Below are positions 28,019 to 35,695 of a stretch of 64,000 nucleotides of DNA, piece after piece. The DNA comes from NORP259 sp041398705 (GTDB taxonomy: Bacteria > Planctomycetota > UBA1135 > GCA-002686595). The notes beneath the pieces are model-generated. The model saw only the letters and a program-made list of their open reading frames with translations, had not been told where the DNA came from and searched no databases. The stretch spans positions 248,001-312,000 of the forward strand of contig JAWKUI010000004.1 of the NCBI GenBank assembly GCA_041398705.1, given 5' to 3'. The position numbers and the translations under genes are program-made. The number at the start of each line of letters is the position of its first letter. Position 1 is the stretch's first letter.

Positions 28019-28183
28019 TCCGGATCGCGCTTCGCCCGGGGCAACTCCGTCCTGGCTCCGGAGCCGTCTCCAAAATTTTCTGCCGCTTTCATCCAGCACT
28101 TTCGGCGGGTCCGGCAAACCCCTTGCAGCCACCCCACAACGGTCCCCGTCCACGACGGGGAAAACCGCCCCCGAGGCTCACCA

Positions 28184-28889
28184 ATGCTGCGATTTGATTC
28201 CATCCCCGGTCCCCTTGCCCTGGCCATCAGCCTGGGCGCGCTGTACCCCGCTGCGGCGGGCGGCGGCGGGGACCGATCCAGCTGGCTCCGCTGGAGCAAC
28301 CGGCGCCCGCCGCCTTCCATTGGCAGCAGGCCCGCCAACGGGGTCGATCTGGCCCGTCTGTTCAAAGCCGCTCGCCGCTCGAAGAATCGCGCATCCTGTC
28401 CGCCGACGAAGAACGCATGCGCTTGATCTGGATGGCGATGGTTCGTTCGATGCCGACGAATCCGCGCGAATCGTCATGGGCAGGAACCGCCAAGGCCTGA
28501 CCGCCCGCCTGATCGAGCAATTCGACCAGAACCGCAGGCAGTCGCCTCGATGCCCTGGAGCTCTCCCGCCGCCCGCGCCGCGTAGGATCTGGAGCGCAGC
28601 CGCAACGATCTGCAGCGCTTTGACCGCGACCACAGCGGCGCGCTTGAAAGCGGAGAACGCCGGCAGGCCAGCCACGACCGCGAACTGGCCCAGGAAGTCC
28701 TGGCCATTGGCGATCGCTTCGATACCGATGGCGACGGCGGTCTGGAACGAACAGGAACGCGAGCAACTGGCGCGGTTCCTCGCTTGGCAATTGGCCCAGG
28801 CCCCCACCCGCACGGGATGGCATACGCAGCCCTGGAAGCCACTGCCCAGCTCAGAGCCGGGTTCCGGCCCGGGCGGCGGCTCGCCCTAA
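28184..28889 (+). CDS. EF-hand protein, probably exported, broken by frameshifts
   Basis: Across three frames this region encodes a signal-peptide-like start (MLRFDSIPGPLALAISLGAL) and four EF-hand calcium loops in order: DLDGDGSFDADE, DQNR-GSLDALE, DRDHSGALESGE and DTDGDGGLE. The last section is ERQQLARFL-like and ends near 28889. Four or more single-base indels separate the parts, while the helices around each loop are preserved. A secreted or periplasmic calcium-binding protein of roughly 230 residues is the best reconstruction. The 165 bases to the methyltransferase gene hold nothing obvious. Confidence 0.5.
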
Positions 28890-28994
28890 AGTACCGAACA
28901 GGAATGGGCCCGCCCCATTCCCGCAATACGAACGCCTCCGGGAAGCGGCGTTCGAACCCGATGCCCGACCTTACATTGCAAGGGCATGGGGACT

Positions 28995-29033
28995 GGGGCC
29001 CACCCTGCTTCGGCGCGGTGGGCCCCCTTCTTT
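28995..29033 (+). terminator. Rho-independent terminator between convergent genes
   Basis: A 10-bp stem GGGGCCCACC (28995-29004) / GGTGGGCCCC (29017-29026) with a 12-base loop is followed by CTTCTTT on the plus strand. It fits as the end of the EF-hand gene transcript and may also stop transcription from accD on the other strand. Confidence 0.65.
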
Positions 29034-29138
29034 CCCGGGTGCATCCGCCCGGACCATCCGGCAAACGGCAACAAACGCTGCGGGCGGCGCAGCCGAAGCC
29101 AACACCGCCCGCGGAAGATGGGGAAACGTCGAACGGGA

Positions 29139-30149
29139 TCAGCCCGCGGCACCGGCTTCGTCGGCCGAATCGTCCTTGGCTTCGCCACCCGGAATGCGCT
29201 TCAGGCCGGCCGCTTGGCTGGATTGCCCACGGCCGGCGTACTTGGCCCAGGAGGCGGTGCCGTAGTCGATCAACCGGGCGAGCACCGCGGGGATGTCATC
29301 GCGCGAAACCACGTCGTCGAGCTGGCCCTTGCCCTTCAGGAACTCGCTGCGCTGGAAACCCGGCGGCAGTTCGATCTTGAGGGTGCTGGAGATCACGCGC
29401 GGACCGGCGAACCCGATCAGGGCCCCCGGCTCGGCCAGGGTGATGTCACACACCGAGGCGAAGGACGCGGTCACGCCGCCCGTGGTGGGGTTGGTCATCA
29501 CGCAGACGGAGAATCCGCCCGCGTCGTTAAGGGAGGCCAGGGCCGCGCTGGTTTTGGCCATCTGCATCAGGCTCAACACGCCTTCGTGCATACGGGCCCC
29601 GCCCGACGAGGTGAAGATCACCAGGGGCAGGCGCTCGGTGCGGGCCACATCGGCGGCCAGGGAGATCTTCTCCCCGACCACTTCCCCCATCGAGCCCCCC
29701 ATGAAGGTGAAGTCGAGCACGGCGATCACGCACGGGCGGCCTTTGATCTCGCCCTTGCCGCAGATCAGCGCGTCCTTCTGGCCGGAGCGCTTCTCCGCCT
29801 TGGCGATCTTCTCGGCGTAGGGCACCGAGTCGGTGAAGTGGAGCCGGTCCAGGCTGCCCAGGTCCGCGTACAGTTCCTCCCAGGTGCCCTCGTCGATCGT
29901 CATCTCGACGCGCTTGCGACCGGGCAGGGTGAAGTGGAACCCGCACTTGGGGCAGACGTGGCCTTTGTCCTCCAGGTCCTTGCGGAAGATGGTGGACTCG
30001 CAGCTCTCGCACTTGAGCCACAGACCGGTCGGCACATCCCGCTTGCGCAGGCGCAGCCGCGCGAGTCGCCCCTGTGGCCGCTCGGCGGAGCTTTCGTCTT
30101 CGATCGGGTCTTTCTTGTTCTTGGAGTCTTTCTTCACGTGTTCCACCAT
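29139..30149 (-). CDS. accD: Acetyl-CoA carboxylase carboxyltransferase subunit beta
   Basis: This 336-residue protein is the beta chain of the carboxyltransferase that makes malonyl-CoA for fatty acid synthesis. The N-terminal zinc ribbon is visible as CESC (about 47-50) and CPKC (about 66-69). The carboxyltransferase core carries VIFTSSGGARMHEGVLSLMQ and GGVTASFASVCD. A charged tail of about 25 residues extends past the core. accA is not in the window. The gene follows rpe by 30 bases and is probably the last of the gapA-pgk-rpe-accD unit. Confidence 0.95.
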   Translation of the reverse strand: MVEHVKKDSKNKKDPIEDESSAERPQGRLARLRLRKRDVPTGLWLKCESCESTIFRKDLEDKGHVCPKCGFHFTLPGRKRVEMTIDEGTWEELYADLGSLDRLHFTDSVPYAEKIAKAEKRSGQKDALICGKGEIKGRPCVIAVLDFTFMGGSMGEVVGEKISLAADVARTERLPLVIFTSSGGARMHEGVLSLMQMAKTSAALASLNDAGGFSVCVMTNPTTGGVTASFASVCDITLAEPGALIGFAGPRVISSTLKIELPPGFQRSEFLKGKGQLDDVVSRDDIPAVLARLIDYGTASWAKYAGRGQSSQAAGLKRIPGGEAKDDSADEAGAAG

Positions 30150-30179
30150 GACTTCTGGGGATGGACTCTAGCGGCCGGC

Positions 30180-30866
30180 TCAGGCACCGGTCGACGGACA
30201 GGCCGCCGGCGCTCCGCGCAGTTCCTGGATGACCTGGGCGCGATCGGGGGCCTTGAAGATCGCCGTTCCCGCCACCAAAACGTTGGCCCCGGCCTCGCGG
30301 CACAGAGCGGCATTCTTCGGGGAGATGCCCCCGTCCATTTGCACGTGCCCAGCAAAACCCTGCTGGCGCACCCAGCGGGTCTTCTCGAGCTTTTCCGGCT
30401 GGAAGCTCTGCCCACCGAAGCCCGCCTGGATGCTCATGATCAGCACCATGTCGACTTCGCCGAGACGCTCCCGGATCGGTTCCACCGCCGTGGCTCCGTC
30501 CACCGCGAGGCCCACCTGGGGCACGCCGCAGTCGCGGAACCCTTCGATGATGCGCCGGGCACCGGCCACCCCATCCGCCACCTCCCAGTGGAAGGTCAGC
30601 ACGCTCGCCCCCGCCTGGACATAGTCCGGCGCCAGGTCGAGGGGGTTCGTGACCATGAGGTGCACATCCAGGGGCCGGGTCGCCACGCCGTGCACGGCGT
30701 GCACGATCGGGGGACCCAGGGTCAGATTGCGCACGTAGTGTCCATCCATGACATCCACGTGCAGCCAATCCGCCCCCGCCGCTTCCACGCTACGGACCTC
30801 CTCCCCGATGCGGGTGAAGTCGCAGGCAAGCAGGGAAGGGGCGATCAGCACGGGCGGCACCTTCAT
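30180..30866 (-). CDS. rpe: Ribulose-phosphate 3-epimerase
   Basis: The 228-residue TIM-barrel enzyme interconverts ribulose 5-phosphate and xylulose 5-phosphate in the pentose phosphate pathway. Diagnostic segments are LIAPSLLACDF at the start, HVDVMDGHYVRNLTLGP (metal-binding His and Asp), HLMV, GFGGQSF and QMDGGI. The ATG of MKVPPVLIAPS matches the family start; MNPMKVPP, 9 bases upstream, is the alternative. Because of an indel in pgk, the sequence upstream in this frame happens to read through from the pgk C-terminus without a stop. Confidence 0.94.
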   Translation of the reverse strand: MKVPPVLIAPSLLACDFTRIGEEVRSVEAAGADWLHVDVMDGHYVRNLTLGPPIVHAVHGVATRPLDVHLMVTNPLDLAPDYVQAGASVLTFHWEVADGVAGARRIIEGFRDCGVPQVGLAVDGATAVEPIRERLGEVDMVLIMSIQAGFGGQSFQPEKLEKTRWVRQQGFAGHVQMDGGISPKNAALCREAGANVLVAGTAIFKAPDRAQVIQELRGAPAACPSTGA

Positions 30867-30973
30867 GGGGTTCATCTTAGGCCGGTTTGGGGGCCCGGGA
30901 CCAGGGGTCCTCGTTTGCAAAGGGCAAACAAGGACGGAGGGGTCCCAGCCCGGGACGGGGAGCAGGATTGGGA

Positions 30974-32171
30974 TCAGGCCTTGACCTGGCCCCAGGGCAG
31001 CGATTCCGGGTAGGACCTTGCCCTCCAGGAGCTCCAGGGAGGCCCCGCCGCCCGTGGAGATGTGGTCCACGGCGGATTCGAGTCCCAGGAGCGAGATGGC
31101 GGCCACGGAATCGCCGCCCCCCACCACGGTGTACCCCTGGGCCCGGCCCAGCGCCCGGCCCACTTCGGCCGTGCCCTCGCGGAAGGCCTCCATTTCGAAA
31201 GACCCCCATCAGGCCGTTCCAGACCACGGTGCGGGCGCCTTCGATTTCCGCCGCTGTCACAAGGCAGCGCGTCTCGGACCGATGTCAGGGCCATGCGGTC
31301 CGCCAGGATATCGACGCCGCACACCTGGGCATCGGCGTCGGGCGCGAACCGGTCGGCGGTCACGTGGTCGACCGGCAGCAACAGCCGCACGCCCCGGGCC
31401 TGGGCGTCGGCCAGGGCCTGGCGGCACAGGTCCTTGTGCTCGCTTTCGACCAGGCTCTTGCCGATCGAGTGGCCTTGGGCGGCGAGAAGGTGTAGGCCAT
31501 ACCGCCCCACCAGCAGCGCGTCGACCTTACCCAGCAGGTTCTGGATGACTTTGAGTTTGTCCCGGAACCTTGGCGCCCCCGAGGATCGCGACGAAGGGCC
31601 GCGCCGGGTTCTCGAGCGCACCTTTTCGAAGGCGCGCACCTCGGCTTCGAGCAGCAGACCCGCGGACGGCAGGAAGTGCGCGATGCCCGACACCGAGGCG
31701 TGGGCCCGGTGGCTGGCGCCAGGCGTCGTTCACAAACACGTCCCCGAGAGTTCGGCGAAGGCTTTGGCCAGGTCCGCATCGCCCTTGGTCTCCCCCTTGT
31801 GGAAACGCACGTTTTTCAGCAGCACAACCTGATCCATGAAACGCCCCCTGGATCGCGGCGCGCACCAGGCCGGTGGATTCATTGAGTTTGAGCACCGGAG
31901 CGCCGAGCAATTCGCCCAGGCGCACACCGATCGCGTCCACCCGGGCGCTCTCGTCGATCTCGCCATCGGGGCGACCGAGGTGCGTCAAACAGACCGGCCG
32001 GCCCCCCGCCTTCAGAATCGTCTGCAAGGTAGGCAGCGCCGCGCGGATTGCAGGTGTCGTCGGTGATGTGGCCCTGCTTGTCGCGCGGCACGTTGAAGAA
32101 TCGACGCGCACGAAGAGCACGGTCTTGCCGGAGAGGGACGGGGATTGCAGGGTCGGGGCTTGCAGGCTCAT
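30974..32171 (-). CDS. pgk: Phosphoglycerate kinase, with about a dozen frameshifts
   Basis: All parts of a normal Pgk (about 400 residues) are present in the right order but spread over three frames. They are SGKTVLFVRVD, FNVPRDKQGHITDDT, RAALPTLQTILKAGGRPV, LTHLGRPDGEIDESARVDA, VVLLKNVRFHKGETKGD, VFVNDAW, GIAHFLPSAGLLLEAEV, NPARPFVAILGGAKV, DKLKVIQNLLGKVDALLVG, GGMAYTF, TVVWNGLMGVF and VVGGGDSVAAISLLGLES. The last frame change is an extra G in CTGGGGCCAGG near 30982; correcting it gives ...GIAALGQVKA and the stop at 30974. The catalytic and nucleotide-binding segments are intact. An essential glycolytic gene broken by indels alone points to sequence error. It lies 115 bases after gapA. Confidence 0.85.
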
Positions 32172-32199
32172 GGGAAACGGGACGGGGGGCTGGGAAACT

Positions 32200-32236
32200 G
32201 CGCCACCGACCGGAGCAGCACTCCGACCGGTGGCGC
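32200..32236 (-). promoter_or_regulatory. Intercistronic hairpin between gapA and pgk
   Basis: GCGCCACCG (32200-32208) pairs with CGGTGGCGC (32228-32236), and an inner CGGAG/CTCCG pair extends the structure. It lies in the 115-base spacer and could protect or attenuate the gapA-pgk mRNA. There is no T-run. Confidence 0.45.
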
Positions 32237-32285
32237 CGCGCCTGAGCGCGCGAGGGCCAGGGTTTGAAGCGTCCGGCGAGCGGAA

Positions 32286-33282
32286 TCACGGGCTGTGCGC
32301 GAAGCGCATCAGGTCGACCACCCGGTTCGAGTAGCCCCACTCGTTCGTCGTACCACGAAGTTGACCTTGACCATGCGCTTGCCCATGACCTGGAGTAGCT
32401 GACCGTCGACGATCGAGCTGTGCGGGTTGCCGAGGATGTCGGTGGAGACCAACAGGTCCATCGAGGAACTCGAGCACACCTCATCGGGCCTTGGGCCGCC
32501 GCCTTGAGGGCCGCGTTGACCGAGTCCTTGGTCACGTCGGTGTTCAGCACCGCGACGAGGTCGACGATCGAGCCGTCCGGGACGGGCACGCGCATCGAAC
32601 CGCCGTCCAGCTTGCCGGACAGCTCCGGCAGGACCTTGCCCACGGCGCGGGCGGCGCCGGTGCTGGTCGGGATGACGTTGATGGCGGCGCTGCGGGCGCG
32701 GCGCAGGTCGGAGTGCGGCAGGTCGAGGATGCGCTGGTCGTTGGTGTAGGCGTGCACGGTGTTCATCAGGCCTTCGACGATGCCGAAGGAGTCGTGCAGG
32801 ACCTTGGCCACCGGGGCCAGGCAGTTGGTGGTGCAGGACGCGTTCGAGATGATGCGGTCGGTGGCCTTCAGGGTGTCCTGGTTGACCCCCATCACGATCA
32901 TGGCGTCGATCTCATCCTTCGGCGGAACGGTCAGCAGGACCTTTTTGGCGCCGGCGGTGAGGTGTTTGGTGCAGGCTTCGCGGCTGGCGAAGACCCCGGT
33001 GGCTTCCACCACGAAATCGATCTTGTTGGCGGCGTGCGGCAGGGCGGCCGGGTCGCGCTCGGCGGTGATGGCGACGCGGTTGCCGTCGACGGTGATCGAA
33101 TCCTTGTCCGCGCTGACGGTGCCCGCGTAGCGGCCGTGCACCGAGTCATAGGCCAGCAGGTGGGCCAGGGTGGCGGGATCGGTCAGGTCGTTGATGTGCA
33201 CGACCTCCACGCCGGGGGTGTTCTGGAGGATGCGGAAGACATTGCGGCCGATGCGGCCGAACCCGTTGATGGAGATGCGCAT
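32286..33282 (-). CDS. gapA: Glyceraldehyde-3-phosphate dehydrogenase, frameshifted at the 3' end
   Basis: The N-terminal 260 residues are in one frame: NAD-binding INGFGRIGRNVFRI at the start, and the active-site Cys in ISNASCTTNCLAPVAK. After LKAAAQGPM the frame changes several times between about 32500 and 32345. Pieces reading GVLEFLD, LVSTDILGNPHSSIVDGQL and NEWGYSNRVVDLMRFA complete the protein to about 332 residues. Two breaks are single extra G bases around the codons for WYDN. The enzyme performs the NAD-linked oxidative step of glycolysis. It is the first gene of gapA-pgk-rpe-accD and has palindromes in its leader. Confidence 0.92.
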
Positions 33283-33299
33283 GGTTTTGGAAGCACGGA

Positions 33300-33334
33300 G
33301 CGAGGAATCGCCTCGCACGATCCCGATATCGGGA
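33300..33334 (-). promoter_or_regulatory. Palindromes upstream of gapA, possible operator
   Basis: TCCCGATATCGGGA (33321-33334) is a perfect 14-base palindrome 38 bases ahead of the gapA ATG. A second inverted repeat GCGAGG/CCTCGC (33300-33316) lies between. A regulator of central carbon metabolism could bind here. No repressor gene is in the window. Confidence 0.35.
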
Positions 33335-33527
33335 CAAAGGACGCCGGTCAGCCCACAACCCCGCAAGGGGGTGGATCCGGCCTTGGGGGCAGGGCCTTAT
33401 GATTTCCCAAGGAAACCCGGGAAAGGCGGCAGAGCCTACCCATCCCTGCCGATGGCTTCAAGTGAACGTGTACCCTCCCCCCGGGGAACACGACCCACAA
33501 CCGGTTTCCCCCCACCGACACGACCCC

Positions 33528-34943
33528 GTGCAGTCCCAATCCCACTACCCTTGGAGCGCCCGCTGGCGGGCCCTCGCCCTGGCGAGCGACATCGGACCCA
33601 ACCATCCGGTGCTGATCGCTTTGTCCGGCGGGGCTGACAGCGTCTTCCTGCTCAACCTGCTGGCCAAGGCGCAGCCCCGGCCGCGAGTCCTAGCCATGCA
33701 CATCGAGCATGGCCTGCGCGGCGATGAGAGCCGCGAGGACAGCGTCTTCTGCGCCCGACTGTGTGCCAAACTGGGCATTCCTTTCGCTCGCACCCACATC
33801 GAACTCGACGGGGACGGCCCCAACCTGGAGGCCCGCGCCCGCCAGGCCCGTTACGCCGCCCTCGCGAAAGAGGCCCGCGCTGCGGGCATCGCCACCATTC
33901 TGACCGGCCACCACGAGGACGATGCCCTCGAGACCCTGCTGATGCGCATGATGCGCGGCAGCGACCTGGCCGGCCTCGCGGGCACCAAAGCCCGCTTCGC
34001 CCTCGCCGGGGAACCCAAGGTCGAGGTCGTGCGCCCCCTGCTCAGCATGCGCCGGGAAGAAGTGCGCCAGATCCTGCGCCGCGAAGGCCTCACCTGGCGC
34101 GAGGACTCCTCCAACCAGTCCGAGCGTTTCACCCGCAACCGGGTGCGCGCGGGGCTGTTGCCGGACATCGCCCAAGCCCCGGGTGGCATGGACGGGCTGC
34201 GCGCCTTTGCCCGCGCGGTCGAAGGCCTCGAGTCCGAATTGGCCGAGCGCACGCTGCACCTGTCCTGGGATCCGATCAGCCAACACAGCCTGGCCGGCGG
34301 CACCCTGCGCCGGGCGGACCTGACCGCCCTGCCGGGCCCCCTCCAGCGCCGCGCGCTCTGGCGTCTGCTGCACGAGGGCACCGCCCGTCCCGCCGGCAAG
34401 ACCGTGCTCGCCCTGATCGCGGACGACCTGGCCCAGGGCCGCAATATCTCCCGCAGCCTGCCCGGGGACTGGACCCTGCGCCTCGAGACCGAGCGCCTGG
34501 TCCTGCTGCCCCCCGGGAACCCGGGCCCGGGTGGCACGCCCCTGCCGACCGGCACCGGGCGCCTCACGGTGCCCGGCGAGGTGCGCCTGCCCGATGGCAG
34601 CGTGCTGAAGGCCGAGCGGGTGCACGTGCCCGCGGCCCAGGCCCCGAGCATGGACCCGAATGTGGCCGAGCTCGATGCCAGCGGCCTGCCGGCCGAGCTG
34701 ACCGTACGCCTGCCCCAGCCGGGGGACCGCTTCCACGGGCTGGGGGCCCCTGGCAGCAAGGAATTGAGCCGTTTCCTGGCCGACGCGGGGGTGTCCCGCC
34801 AGGAACGCGTGCGCCTGCCGATCGTGTGTGACGGGGAAGAAGTGCTGTGGGTGGCCGGGGTCCGCCCCTGCGAGTCGCGCCGCGTGCGCGCCGGGTCCAG
34901 CGAACGCATCCGCTTGACCTTGCAATCTGCGCCCCACGCGTAG
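33528..34943 (+). CDS. tilS: tRNA(Ile)-lysidine synthase
   Basis: This ATP-dependent enzyme converts C34 of tRNA-Ile2 to lysidine so that it reads AUA. The PP-loop is IALSGGADSVFLL, followed by HIEHGLRGDESRED and ILTGHHEDDALETLLMRMMR, all standard for TilS. The C-terminal third contains the tRNA-binding TilS_C domain (VRLPQPGDRFHGL, then ELSRFLADAGV). The start is uncertain: the GTG at 33528 leaves a short leader before the conserved core (471 residues), and an ATG at 33399 would add 43 unrelated residues. yggS follows after 14 bases. Confidence 0.92.
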   Translation: MQSQSHYPWSARWRALALASDIGPNHPVLIALSGGADSVFLLNLLAKAQPRPRVLAMHIEHGLRGDESREDSVFCARLCAKLGIPFARTHIELDGDGPNLEARARQARYAALAKEARAAGIATILTGHHEDDALETLLMRMMRGSDLAGLAGTKARFALAGEPKVEVVRPLLSMRREEVRQILRREGLTWREDSSNQSERFTRNRVRAGLLPDIAQAPGGMDGLRAFARAVEGLESELAERTLHLSWDPISQHSLAGGTLRRADLTALPGPLQRRALWRLLHEGTARPAGKTVLALIADDLAQGRNISRSLPGDWTLRLETERLVLLPPGNPGPGGTPLPTGTGRLTVPGEVRLPDGSVLKAERVHVPAAQAPSMDPNVAELDASGLPAELTVRLPQPGDRFHGLGAPGSKELSRFLADAGVSRQERVRLPIVCDGEEVLWVAGVRPCESRRVRAGSSERIRLTLQSAPHA

Positions 34944-34957
34944 ACCCTTGGGCGGCC

Positions 34958-35695
34958 ATGCAGCCGTCCAGCCCGAGCCGTGAAACCCTGCGCCACAATC
35001 TGGCGCGTGTCCGGGATCGTATCGCGGCCGCCTGTCGGGCCTCCGGTCGCGCACCGGAGTCGGTGACCCTGCTCCCGGTCACCAAGAACGTCTCCGCCGA
35101 CGTGATCGCCGCCCTTTGGGACCTGGGCCTGCGCGAATTCGGCGAGAACCGCGCGGACACGCTGGTCGCCAAAGCCGCCGACCTCGCCGCCCGCGGCCTG
35201 ACCCCGCGCTGGCACTTCATCGGCCCCCTGCAGCGCAACAAAGCGCGCCGCGTGCTGCAGCACGCCTCGGTGCTGCACTCTCTGCATAGCCTGGCGCTGC
35301 TCGAGACCCTCGAACGCATCGGCGACGAGTTGCACCGCCCGCTCGAGGTTTTCCTGCAGGTGCACCTCTCCGGCGAAGCTGCCAAACAGGGGTTCGCAGA
35401 GTCCGAGCTGCCCGCCGCCTGCGAATCCCTGCGCGAAACGCCCCACCTGCTGCCCCGGGGTCTGATGACCATGGGGCCCCTGGACGACCCCGATGGCGCC
35501 GCCGCCCGGGCGGTTTTTGCCCGTCTCAGCGAGTTGGCGGCCTCGATCCGGTTGCCGGAGCCCCGTACCTGGCTACACGGGGCATGCGAGCGTTCCATGG
35601 GCATGAGCGGGGACCTAGAATGGGCAATCGCAGCCGGCAGCACCCTGGTGCGCATCGGCACCGACCTGTATTCCCCCGTCCCTGATCCAGCGTGA
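34958..35695 (+). CDS. yggS: PLP homeostasis protein, YggS/PROSC family
   Basis: This 245-residue protein is a single-domain TIM-barrel PLP carrier of the alanine-racemase fold. The PLP-lysine is in LLPVTKNVSADVI, and REFGENRADTL and RWHFIGPLQRNKAR are the next conserved blocks. SMGMSGDLEWAIAAGSTLVRIGT contributes the phosphate-binding loop. These proteins buffer free PLP and have no known catalytic activity. Its TGA overlaps the GTG start of the FHA-kinase gene (GTGA), implying coupled translation. Confidence 0.92.
   Translation: MQPSSPSRETLRHNLARVRDRIAAACRASGRAPESVTLLPVTKNVSADVIAALWDLGLREFGENRADTLVAKAADLAARGLTPRWHFIGPLQRNKARRVLQHASVLHSLHSLALLETLERIGDELHRPLEVFLQVHLSGEAAKQGFAESELPAACESLRETPHLLPRGLMTMGPLDDPDGAAARAVFARLSELAASIRLPEPRTWLHGACERSMGMSGDLEWAIAAGSTLVRIGTDLYSPVPDPA

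Noticed and set aside
28184..28889. Reading the EF-hand region as a true pseudogene
   Set aside because: All four calcium loops and surrounding helices are preserved across frames and no substitution-type stops are needed, so sequence error is more likely than decay.
30877..31193. Apparent Pgk-Rpe fusion protein
   Set aside because: It arises from one extra G at the end of pgk; correcting it restores the pgk stop at 30974 and a normal Rpe start.
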